DNA of 64,000 bases from Rhizopus sp. PT2906 (taxonomy: Eukaryota > Mucoromycota > Mucoromycetes > Mucorales > Rhizopodaceae), in NCBI GenBank assembly GCA_025529335.1, contig JAMYHX010000113.1, positions 1 to 64,000 of the forward strand, written 5' to 3'. Under the pieces are notes generated by a model that worked only from the letters and a program-made list of their open reading frames with translations, was not told the DNA's origin and did not search any database. Shown here piece by piece: positions 1 through 9,265 of the stretch. Position 1 is the stretch's first letter, and every line of letters starts with the position of its first letter. A program made the position numbers and the translations under genes.

Positions 1-31
1 AATATGCGCCAATTATTTTTTTTCATACACG

Positions 32-480
32 TCATAATTTTATCCTCTTTATGAAATTTATTTTTAATAAAACAGTAAGTATAGGCTCGTATAAAACATC
101 AGATCTGAGGCCGTGATCCCATTCTGTGTCGCCGATTCTATAAGCATCTCCATTGACATCCAGTGAAGCTTTCGTGATTATATTCTTCACACCATGATAT
201 TTCAGAATGAATTTGCTTATTTGATCGGAACCAGGCAGTTCACTGAAGAATATTCTGAATGTCAGTAAGTTTCATATTTAAATGGAGCAATATTAGCTTT
301 CAACCAAATGGAACACATATTAAACTTACATTTGTATACACAAATCTACACATATCTATACAAACTTGAAAGAAGTGATTTTTTTTTTTAAAGAATTTGA
401 TGGTAATTTTTTTGCAACAAAACCTTTAACTACGGAAGTTGTAAAGTTTCTAAAAACTTCACCGTCCGCATCAATGTCTT
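32..480 (-). pseudogene. Decayed coding fragments, possibly mobile-element derived
   Basis: Two stretches of coding-like sequence lie on the minus strand. The first, at about 480-340, reads with the motif DNQDIDADGEVF and ends at a TAG. The second, at about 280-32, contains FSELPGSDQISKF and GDTEWDHGLRSDVLYEP and ends at a TGA at 34-32. They lie in different frames and no start codon or clear splice pair joins them. The wording of the second piece recalls repeat-family ORFs of Mucorales, perhaps with a PD-(D/E)XK-like fold, but that is memory-based. It could also be the 3' end of a live intron-containing gene. Confidence 0.35.
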
Positions 481-589
481 GGTTATCGATATCCAATTAC
501 ACCTATAGAGGTAGGTTTAAACTGACTATGGACTAATTGTACCTAATTCTAAAATGGCTTTTCAATCGTGCAAACTGATAATGACATTA

Positions 590-1026
590 GTGTCATAGAT
601 AATTGCGAAATAGATGCCATGCCTTTTGACAGTGTGCCTGAAAATGGTATGAGTATAATGCTTATGAAGGAGAAGCTTTTGATACCAGCCCTGTTCTAGA
701 TGAGAGTATTGATGGACCCGTAGAGGTGAAGTTAAGCAACCCCGTTACTGAAGATCCTACCTTAGAAGCCGACCTCAAAATCTTTCAGTATGCAAAAAAA
801 GAAGGGCATTTCAAGGAAAGATTTTGATGGTATAATTGATATGTCAAGAAATGCTCTCCAAAGTAACCCCTTTTGTGCTCTCATGAAGTATTGGTCAGAA
901 CAACTGAAAAGTATAAGGATGAGGCAGTGGGTCTCTATATTACCTTATCAGTATATACAAACATGCTGGATTACTAGTGAGCACCAAACAGCGAAAGCGA
1001 TTTCCCGGATAAGGTCAATTTGTTAG
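590..1026 (+). pseudogene. Frameshifted remnant of an unknown ORF
   Basis: Coding-like sequence runs on the plus strand but changes frame. One frame gives a piece with the words FDSVPENG up to a TAG near 700. The next frame gives a longer acidic stretch containing EVKLSNPVTEDPTLEADL and ends in a TGA after GHFKERF near 825. The third frame carries an open stretch from 790 to 1026. A single gene broken by indels explains this better than three small genes. The composition resembles the N-terminal region of fungal DNA-transposon ORFs, but no catalytic motif is present. After it, to about 1640, I see no supported gene. Confidence 0.4.
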
Positions 1027-1643
1027 GATGATAAGGCTAAGAAAAGTTCTTTTGGGACCAGGGACAGCATTCATTCTTGGACCAGTGCAACACTGGCACG
1101 ACTTTAATCTCCTGTCACAACGCAGCACGATGTGTGTAACGATAACTATTTTACTAAATTGGGTGCTCCTAAGCCCTTATCTCACAAAGCATTTTCTCAA
1201 TCAATGAACTGTGTTTCATAACAGAAAGTTAAGCGAATATCCTCATGATTGACATAATCCAAGGCAGCTACACTAGTAGTAGTTCCGCTCAGTGCACAGA
1301 TAGAAAAAGAAGACCCTAGTCGTATTGCCTCAAAATGGTGGTTGGTTGTTCCGAAAAAAAAAAAAAAAAAAAGAATTCTAATCCTCCATTTTTAGCTGTC
1401 CTTTTCTATTTGCAACACAATAGAGAAACAAAGTGGTATTTGATAAAGACACGTACGCCTAGTGATGCCCACTATACCACATTTGGCTTAAAATCTGTAT
1501 TTCAGGAATTTTGGGCTTATATATTTGGTAAGAGTTTAAATTGCCATTTTTGTATAAATGTTTATTATTATGTATGTAAAGAGAAAAAAAAAAGGATGGT
1601 AATGTACAAGCAAATATATAAGCCAAAGAAAGTGAATAAAATG

Positions 1644-3004
1644 TTACATGAATCTCGCAATGGCTCTTTGGAATGGTTTAATAGAGGCACACTCTCTACG
1701 CAAGTTGTCTGATATAGGGTCATCCCACTTCTTTTGAGAGATGAATCTACGTGCTAATCGAATACATAATTCTTCCCTAAATTGTGTATACAGTCTTCTA
1801 TTATAATATCTTTCCACTTGTCTAGCTTCATCAGGGTATGCGTGTGTTTGATGAATGATAAAGTCATTTGGTAAGACATAATAATCCACACCAGAGATAT
1901 AGAGCTCATAGAGACATGCAGCCTTGTTGCTTCCATAGCCAGCGAATCGTTCATCGCACCAGGGAGATCCTTGATTCTTATAGATAACATAAGGCTCATA
2001 AGAGTGCTGGTAGGTAGTCACTTCATAGATGGTGTCATCATCAACAGAAGTCCAACGATCGTAATCTGTAGGAGCATGACCAGGTAGCCAAAATGAGTGA
2101 AACATTTCAATCTTTTTGTCCTCGTAGGCTTTTATGAGATCAGGCTTATTCTTGGGAAATGTGCGGTAATCCAAGCCATCTTCTTGTTTTGAAAATTCAA
2201 AGGCAGGAATCACTAGCGCAGCCTCACCAGATTCAAGCAGGGACATGGCTTTGGGATTATTCAAAACGTTATTCCTTATATCTGTACAAGGGTAAAAGTC
2301 GATATCAAGTAGCAGTACATAATCAGTTCTTGCAAACAACTTGGCCACATTTCTCCACAGGTTAAGTTCTCTGTCAAACTCATCACGTACGATATGGACA
2401 TCCACATATTTACGCATATCCGGACTCTTTTCCATGGTTTGCTCCAAGATTTCCAAAGTGTACTCGCCTTCTTCATCATCTGATATATGAATTGTAGTAG
2501 ATATAGGACCTAATAGATAAGATTAGTTCCTGTTCCTTCATTTCTATAAAAGTAAATGTATACCTTTATATTTTTTTGCCAATCTTGCTAAATTGGGTAT
2601 TCTGTTCCTGGTGACCAAGGTAACAATAGTGATATCTTTAGATTCCAGGTTCATTTCAGCTTTATAGTAGTATGGGATAATCTTGGATTGCCCAGAATAA
2701 GAGAATGATTTAGAAAAGAAGGTTTCTATGGGCAATTGATGAACAGCACCTATAATAAATAGAGATCAATACGAGATCAACCTTACTATATACAAGTTTT
2801 ACCATTGCCATCTGTCCAACTCATCACAGATGTATTGGTTGTTTCTAATTCGGAATCATCTCTATAAAATACGGCTCGTCTATAATAAGAGTAACTTGAT
2901 GTACTGGGTGTTGTATAGTAGGTTGATAATAAAGCTATGCTTGATATAAATAACAGAATGCTTAACCATTTGTAATTCTTGCGAGCCATTGAATCGGTAC
3001 TCAT
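1644..3004 (-). CDS. GT49 glycosyltransferase, LARGE/B4GAT1-like type II membrane protein
   Basis: Predicted Golgi glycosyltransferase of 417 residues. Exons on the minus strand: 3004-2803, 2749-2564 and 2509-1644; both introns (53 and 54 nt) are GT-AG and phase 1. A short cytoplasmic N-terminus carrying KNYKW is followed by a hydrophobic anchor at about residues 12-30, the usual type II topology. The catalytic region shows a DxD-type motif in LLLDIDFYP (metal and nucleotide-sugar binding). Further on it shows the GT49 signature DERFAGYGSNK, followed by YYVLPNDFIIHQTH. GT49 enzymes in animals add glucuronic acid or xylose/glucuronate units; the fungal acceptor is unknown. The family assignment is from motif recognition. 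The start is the first ATG of the open frame. Confidence 0.85.
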
Positions 3005-4163
3005 GTTTAATAAATAAAGAAAAGAAAAAGGGAAAAAAGCCTATTATTCGGATTCGATATTTCCCTTGGTCTCTCTTTTATATTTCTGTGTTTTTTGATC
3101 GGTTCTAAAAATACACAGTATCAACTGACTTTGCCTCTTCGCCTCTTTCTGGTTACACTAATGGCCCTTTCTTTTTGCTTCAGCCAAACAAAAATACGGT
3201 GCTACTATTAATAAAAGACTTCTCTTACTTTCAAGGAAAAGGGTTGCTATGGGAATAAAAAAATTATTTTGGACAAAGGTTGGATATGTTTCTGATAGCC
3301 CCCTTTCTCTTCTAGACCCGTGAAATGAAATATTAACAATCGATTATAATTCAGATCTTATTTCTTATTTGTACAGTTTCATGATACTGGTTCTCTTTAA
3401 TCAACTATTTCAATTAATTCCATAATGGCTATTAATTGGCAATGAAGCAGAGAACTACGCGCTTGTATCACAGTAACCGACAAACTCAATTGTATGTGGC
3501 TGCAGTCTCTTCCCTTTTTCTCTTTCTTGCCCAGACAGTGAGGCTGTGCAGTCTTTGTTTATGTAATATTCAGGGTAATGTCTATTTGCTTTATTATACA
3601 CTCTTGAAAATGAAAATGATGCTACTGATATCAGATCTGTTACTGAGCTAATACTACATCAAGTAACCATTCTTTCATTTTCAATAAAGCTTGAAGGGGG
3701 AGTGTCTGAGTTAGAAATCAAGCAGAACAGCATCTGTGAAGGGGGGAAGGGGTCAAAAGGTTACATTAACTTTCATGCAGTTTTTTTTTCAGGCAACACT
3801 TTATCTGACAATGTGATCTAGTTTATTGATTGTCAATTTAAATGATATTTGATATATTCATTCATTAGTAACTTTTATTATGAAATTGACTGGACATTGT
3901 CAACATCATAACACGACAATGAATTTATAAAGTGACAAACCAACAGAAACACGCAGATATATACTTGCACAGCTTGAAGATTGTCATATAGCAAGGTAAG
4001 GATTCTAGTGTTCAACATAACCTAGTCTTGTCATATGTTGAATAATGAGATCGCCAAAAAGGGAAAGAATAAATATAAAAAAGAGAGAGGTAGAGACTGT
4101 TATTCTGTATATTTATCAGTGTAGGAATAGTTTATAGTAATCATTGTTGTCATTAAAAGAATC

Positions 4164-4199
<36 letters not shown>

Positions 4200-4240
4200 T
4201 TTTTTTTTTCATCTTTTTAATTTGAAAGTGGTCAAACTTT
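3005..4240. other. Divergent intergenic region with a CT microsatellite
   Basis: This 1.2 kb separates two divergently transcribed genes and must hold both promoters. It is AT-rich, with several T and A runs. The only open frame of note (3436-3651) has no coding character. Pyrimidine-rich DNA, including a (CT)n run and a T run, lies within 75 bp of the downstream start, a common arrangement in fungal leaders. Confidence 0.6.
4167..4196 (+). repeat. (CT)n microsatellite
   Basis: About 13 uninterrupted CT dinucleotides sit 45-75 bp upstream of the ATG at 4241 and are followed by a T10 tract. They probably form part of the promoter or 5' leader. Confidence 0.9.
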
Positions 4241-5845
4241 ATGTTTATCAAGAATCAGTCTACTCATAACAAGCCTGAAGACATAAGTCAGTTGGATCCA
4301 GATCATCCTCTTCTTAGAAAGCATGTTCCTCCCGATAGAGCCAGTACATCTTCTATATGGAAAACAGACGATAGTCATTTGGAGCCTGAAAAACATTTTA
4401 TTGTAAAAAAGTACAGAAACTCTGAATATGGTTTCTCCCCAAGACCTCCAAGGTCCTTTCGAAGACATGCAAGCAGAAGAAGTAGTGGTAATGAACCACA
4501 AACCTCATTTATCGCCTCTGTTCAGCCATCTGTAATCTTGCCATATTCAAGTGAACCTAATTGGTCAACATCAACAACAGGAAATGCGTCTAAAATGTCA
4601 GTAAGTGCTTCTAATTCACAACTCTGTAAACCAATGTGGGGACAGGAAAACGCTGAATCATCCATGTGGGGAACGACTAATACTACTGATCAAGCTACGG
4701 CTGCAGTTACTTCTGGTCCCTCTAGTGGCTATCCTGTAAGACGATCAAGATCTGATATGTATACTGCTGAAAGAAGAGGTGAGTACCAGTCCAAGACTGA
4801 TCAAGCATTCACTGTTCCTCAGAGTGCTTCTTTCACTGAACAAGCCCCTATGGACACTGCAAATGAAGATTCCACTTTTATATTGCAGCCTCCATGGGAA
4901 ACCACTCCTCTCTTGCAAGAACAGGCCGTATACGCTGAAAATGAGATGGAAAACCTTAGTGCTCAATTCAACACCATAGCTGTATCTTTAAGTGAACCTT
5001 TGTCTACAGAAAGAAACGCGTCATGTGAAAACCAAAAAGACACGATAACAAACGCGACTTGGGGAAACGAAAATGACGTATATAGAACTCCCCCTTGGCG
5101 TGACTTACTTAATGAAGAGTCACCTTATCCCTTGAATCAAGCATCTGATCGTGGACCCACTCATGCTGCTGAACAACAGACGGCTTCCATTTCAAGCGCT
5201 CCTGAAAACTGGCAATTGCCAACTGAATATGGCCGCTCTACTGAATTGAATCAAGTATCTGAGCCTTCTACTAAAAACTTTGCTTTTTCTTCTGAAGAGT
5301 CTCTTGAACAGCCAACAGCTCCTTTTCAAAGTGCCGAACTTGGAGGTTGGGGGCCATTATTCGACTTTCGAGGACAAGAGCACCCACCTGTTACATATCA
5401 AAGGCGTATAAGAGGTGAGATAGACTCTGATAGTCCGCAGCAGGTGATTCAAATGACATTTGATCTGTCCAAGGCCTCAACAGAAGAAGAGAGACCTGTT
5501 CATCGTTCAGCTTCTATTATTGATAATCTAAATGCATCAGAGAGAGTGCGCGAGGAAATTGATCGGGTTCTCAATCAACAGACTCAGAACGATCATACGA
5601 GTGATTCTCCTGTCGAAACTCATGAAAACCAAATGGCAAAGAGACATCAAATAAAGTTTAAAGTCAAACCTCCTTCTGGTGAAATCGCTGAACTTCGTAT
5701 AGGTCTTGATGACAACGTTTTTAGAGTTGTTGAGGAATTCAATATCAAGCATGCATTGAATTTAACTGACAAGGTCAAGGCTGCATTGGTTCTAGAAATC
5801 ATAAAACAACAGACTGAAAAGAAGTACAATGTTAAAAATCAATGA
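4241..5845 (+). CDS. Disordered WG-motif protein with a C-terminal ubiquitin-like domain
   Basis: Single-exon gene of 534 residues with no family I can name. Residues 1-450 are low in hydrophobics and rich in Ser, Thr, Gln, Asn and Glu, so probably disordered. Tryptophans stand out in this background; four are followed by glycine: MWGQ and MWGT (about 132-145), TWGN (about 273) and GWGP (about 370). Others occur as PPW or NW. An Arg/Ser patch (PRPPRSFRRHASRRSS) lies near residue 70. The last 70 residues, starting near IKFKVKPPSGE, alternate strands and a helix like a ubiquitin-fold or PB1-type domain. WG dipeptides in disordered sequence are typical of Argonaute-binding hooks, but function is inference only. 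Confidence 0.8.
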   Translation: MFIKNQSTHNKPEDISQLDPDHPLLRKHVPPDRASTSSIWKTDDSHLEPEKHFIVKKYRNSEYGFSPRPPRSFRRHASRRSSGNEPQTSFIASVQPSVILPYSSEPNWSTSTTGNASKMSVSASNSQLCKPMWGQENAESSMWGTTNTTDQATAAVTSGPSSGYPVRRSRSDMYTAERRGEYQSKTDQAFTVPQSASFTEQAPMDTANEDSTFILQPPWETTPLLQEQAVYAENEMENLSAQFNTIAVSLSEPLSTERNASCENQKDTITNATWGNENDVYRTPPWRDLLNEESPYPLNQASDRGPTHAAEQQTASISSAPENWQLPTEYGRSTELNQVSEPSTKNFAFSSEESLEQPTAPFQSAELGGWGPLFDFRGQEHPPVTYQRRIRGEIDSDSPQQVIQMTFDLSKASTEEERPVHRSASIIDNLNASERVREEIDRVLNQQTQNDHTSDSPVETHENQMAKRHQIKFKVKPPSGEIAELRIGLDDNVFRVVEEFNIKHALNLTDKVKAALVLEIIKQQTEKKYNVKNQ

Positions 5846-5977
5846 TTCATTCTCTTTTGAAATCAAAAAATAAACGTACTTACACATCATAATAACTTGA
5901 ACTTCTTTTATTCAGTGTTACACTTAGTATTGATTGGACAGATAGACTCTTTTTTTTTTCTTTCTTTCTTTCTTAAA

Positions 5978-6536
5978 ATGCCAACCTACTCAAACGTGAG
6001 AATTTCATTACTGACAACACCAGAAGAAAAAAAGAAGGCACTCGATGTCCGCATCGCTGTATTTGTACATGAACAAAAGTACCCCTTGGAAACAGAAATT
6101 GGCGGGTAATTTTTTATAAAAAAAAATAGGAATAGCTTTTATCTCACTCAAACCAAAAAGAGAAGAACCTCGTCTAGACGAGATCTCTACTCATTGGGCT
6201 GCTATTGCTGATAGAGAAAATGATGATGGATCTATAGAAAAGGATGTGTATATCGGAACTGTTCGATTAATTCCGGCTGAAGGCAATATTGCCAAACTAG
6301 GACGCCTTGCTGTCCTTTCTGAAGCTAGAGGGCTTTATGCTGGTCAAAAGCTAGTAAAGAATTTCGTTGAATATTGTAAAAGTAACGGGTACCAAGCTAT
6401 CAAGCTTCATGCACAATATCCTCGACGTATGTTTTATACTAAACTCGGATTTACTATTGAGGAGGGGGATGATGACATTTTTGATGAAGACGGCACCCCT
6501 CATGTCAGAATGTGGATGCGTAACTTGTGCAGTTGA
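5978..6536 (+). CDS. GNAT-family N-acetyltransferase
   Basis: Predicted acetyl-CoA-dependent N-acetyltransferase of 167 residues. Exons 5978-6105 and 6161-6536, with a 55 nt GT-AG intron; this acceptor is the one that keeps the downstream frame open and restores the family sequence around DEISTHWAA. Residues 25-40 (VRIAVFVHEQKYP) match the start of fungal GNATs of the FVxEQxxP type. The acetyl-CoA region is GRLAVLSEARGLYAGQKLV, the usual R-G-x-x-x-G/A loop, followed by HAQYPRRMFYTKLGF, the conserved last strand and helix. The substrate is unknown. The ATG at 5978 follows a T-rich leader; an upstream in-frame ATG at 5897 would add an unlikely hydrophobic tail. It lies 133 bp after the previous stop. 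Confidence 0.88.
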
Positions 6537-6947
6537 AGATGCTATAAATAGATACATTTCACGCCATTCATGTTTAAATCCTGGTATGAACCATCAATTG
6601 TGTAGAATTTATTTTTAGAATAAGGTAGAATAAAAACAAAGGGCAGAAAATCTCCGTATGGCATGTCCCCTTTCTTTGTGAGCTATCTGCATCCTTTTTG
6701 TCGTATTATATAAGCATAAGCACTGGATAGATTGATGTTTATGAATCACTTTGATAGTCTGTGGCTATATTTACCTTCATTGTCCATTTCTTATATTTCC
6801 GATGTGTGTACATATCTTTTGGTTGATAAGATCGCTTTACAATGAGCTAGAAAGATAGGACCTTGGTCACTTTTAAAAGACAGTAGTAGTAATATATCCA
6901 GTACAAATGGAAATAAGCCCATGAAGACAGAATGAAAAGACTAGCAG
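6537..6947. other. Intergenic region before the septin gene
   Basis: About 400 bp of AT-rich sequence without a convincing reading frame. It should contain the 3' end of the acetyltransferase transcript and the promoter of the septin-like gene. Confidence 0.6.
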
Positions 6948-6955
6948 TATATAAA
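6948..6955 (+). promoter_or_regulatory. TATA box of the septin-like gene
   Basis: TATATAAA lies 60 bp before the ATG at 7016, followed by a C/T-rich leader. This supports the 7016 start over the upstream in-frame ATG at 6932, which precedes the TATA box. Confidence 0.6.
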
Positions 6956-7015
6956 GACGAGGGAAACTGTTCTTACAACTCATCTCTTTTTCTCTTTACT
7001 CTCATTTTTCCAAAA

Positions 7016-8251
7016 ATGCTCTATTCTCAAAAACTCTCTCAAAACGCTCGCGCCAAGAAAGACAATGTCACCTATCTTAACATTATGGTTGTTGGTATGT
7101 CAGAATTTGGCAAAACATCCTTTATTCGCACCTTTTGTGAGGCCTTGAAGCAAGACATGATCCAGGGCACTTACAAGGAATCCAAGCACAAGGCTCTTAA
7201 AGGCCCCGTCCAATTAACGGAAGAACTCTACACTATCTCTATGCAGATCGAACAAGATGGCAAGCGCATCGCGTTGACTTTTATTGATACACCTGGCCTT
7301 ACTTCTAGTCCCACTGTGGCTGATCAACTCAAGTACATTACCAAGTATGTTGACCATCAATTCGCTCGAACTCTTGCTGAGGTAAGGAAAAAAAAAAAGT
7401 TTCCGAGCCATCGTTACTCATTTATTATTTAGGAATCCAAAGTTAGACGTGATGCCAAGGCACTTGATACACACATCCATGCTTGTCTTTACTTTATGGG
7501 AACGTCCTGTATTCAAGGTTTAGCTGATGTCGACAGATTCATTCTGAAGGTCCTTAGTGCTCGAACCAATGTTATTCCTATCATTGCAAAAGCCGATACT
7601 TTGACAAGCGCTCAAACCGAGAAATTGAAAAAGACTATAAAGAAAGATCTCTTTGACACATATCGCATCCCTGTTTATGGCTATATTGAAGAAGAGAATG
7701 ATGGCGATGATGATGGTGACGATGACGATGACGATAATAGTGTTTCCGAGGAGGAGAATTCTTATTTGTCGAGAACCATAAATTTCCTTATGGAATGTGT
7801 AGAAGAAGACAAGGATGAGGATGCTCATGCGATGCTTGAATATCTCCATGCTATGCCCTTTACTGTGATCGGATATGAAGAAGATCCCGAATCAGGTCGT
7901 CCTATCCAGCTCTTGCCAGGGGAGGCAAACAGTCAGCCATCAAGTGCGGTGAGTTTAACAGATCCAGGATACTATAGTGAATCCATCGGCAGTATCGGTA
8001 GTTCTGAAATCTCCCCGAATAGTTCCAAGTCAAGTATTGTAAGTCATGGTATGGGATCCACCAAACATTTACTCGGAAGACGTTATCCTTGGGGTGTTGT
8101 CGATTGCTATAATCCTTCACATTGCGATTTTTTGCTCATCAAAAAGGTCTTATTAAAGACACACAGGGAAATGCTTAGGATTGATACTTTTGAATGCTTT
8201 TATGAAAAATACCGAACCCAACAATTGATGGAAAAGCCATCATTAGTATAA
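7016..8251 (+). CDS. Divergent septin GTPase with acidic and Ser-rich insertions
   Basis: Septin-type GTPase of 394 residues, expected to form cytoskeletal filaments at septa or the cortex. Exons 7016-7381 and 7433-8251, intron 51 nt. The P-loop is GMSEFGKTS at residues 27-35, less typical than GESGLGKS of core septins. Other signals are DTPG (switch II), the septin-like LDTHIHACLYF, AKAD (G4) and, near the end, RRYPWG followed by NPSHCDF and a TH-x6-DT-x2-FECFYEKYR tail that matches the septin C-terminal G-domain. Two insertions are unusual: an Asp-rich run (DGDDDGDDDDDDN) after IPVYGYI, and a Gly/Ser-rich segment just before RRYPWG. No C-terminal coiled coil is seen. It is probably a lineage-specific, non-core septin. 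Confidence 0.82.
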
Positions 8252-8346
8252 AGCCTCTTTTATCTTCTTTACAAACATTATAAAATTAATAAAAAGACAT
8301 CTTCTCTCTTTTCTCTTCTTTTTCTCTCTCTCTTTTTTTTTTTTTA

Positions 8347-9019
8347 TTAATGACGAAAACCGCTTTTTAATGATTCAGTCGCCCTTAAACCTAAACTGGT
8401 TGCAGTAACTCCAGTGCCTTTCTTTTTGGCCTTATTTGTTTCATTGACTGCAGCTACAATTTCTCTTATATCAGTCTCTAGCACCAATCCACCTTGTATA
8501 ATTTCAGACAAGATGGCATGAATTTCATCAAAGTGGAATATCTAATGTGTATTAGATCATTCTATATATCTTTTATAGTTTACTTTTCACATACCAAATC
8601 CAACTCACACACATTTTCAAAGCAACGATCCAAGCTTTCGACAAAGACCTATGTGAAGAGTGTTGGTTATTTGAATACAGTTGGTAAACATTTTTTACTT
8701 GAATAAGGTCTAATATGCCAAGTTCACTTTCACTCTCGTCAACAACAAATACAAAATACAATGTTGCATAATGTCTATAAATCACGCGTGTATCTTTTCC
8801 TCCAAGAAGTTTACTGCCTTCTAAGAAATTACATGATGTGTCTGGTCGTTTTGAAACAAGTGTGAATATCTCTTGTACTAATGCTTGCTGAGTGGCAATA
8901 TCCTAATCAACTCTGTTAACAACGTATTCTCTTTCCTCTTTGTTTCTTACAATTTGTTGATAAAACTTGATAAGTCGTGGTTTGCCGTGATTGTTAAAGA
9001 TGAGTACAGATTTGATCAT
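8347..9019 (-). CDS. APS3: AP-3 adaptor complex sigma subunit
   Basis: Small sigma subunit of the AP-3 clathrin-adaptor-like complex, which sorts cargo from Golgi/endosomes to the vacuole. The gene is easy to miss because it is cut into four small exons: 9019-8951, 8902-8699, 8648-8595 and 8541-8347, with GT-AG introns of 48, 50 and 53 nt, all phase 0, giving 173 residues. The N-terminus IKSVLIFNNHGKPRLIKFY is the longin-fold start typical of sigma-3. EIFTLVSKRPDTSCNFLE, then RHYATLYFVFVVDESESELG and FVESLDRCFENVCELDL, follow in the family order. The Gly/Lys-rich tail varies between species. Its 3' end faces the septin gene across 95 bp. Confidence 0.92.
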
Positions 9020-9265
9020 TAAGAAGAGAGGGTATCGGAAAAGTAAAAAAGAGTTATGGACATTAAGCCAGTTTTACTACCTTATTGTTTGATTCTCCGA
9101 GATTTTCTCCATTAAAAAAAGTTCTCAGCCCAAATGTAGCTTAGTTTTTTAATTTTTTTTTTTTTGTGTCAGGCACAAAAGAGGGCTGCTGTTTACTGTG
9201 GTTCTTTTATTTCTATTTCTTCTTTTTTGATTATATTTTTATAAAGCAAACCCCCTTGAAAGCAA

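Noticed and set aside
1335..1712. Plus-strand frame of 125 codons
   Set aside because: Starts in a poly-A run, rich in Lys/Tyr from A/T tracts, and overlaps the 3' end of the well-supported GT49 gene.
3436..3651. Plus-strand frame of 71 codons
   Set aside because: No family pattern, no TATA or leader context and low-complexity hydrophobic text; probably chance in AT-rich DNA.
6106..6129. 24-nt intron in the acetyltransferase
   Set aside because: The first AG gives a frame that soon stops and the intron would be too short; the AG at 6159-6160 gives a 55-nt intron and the family sequence.
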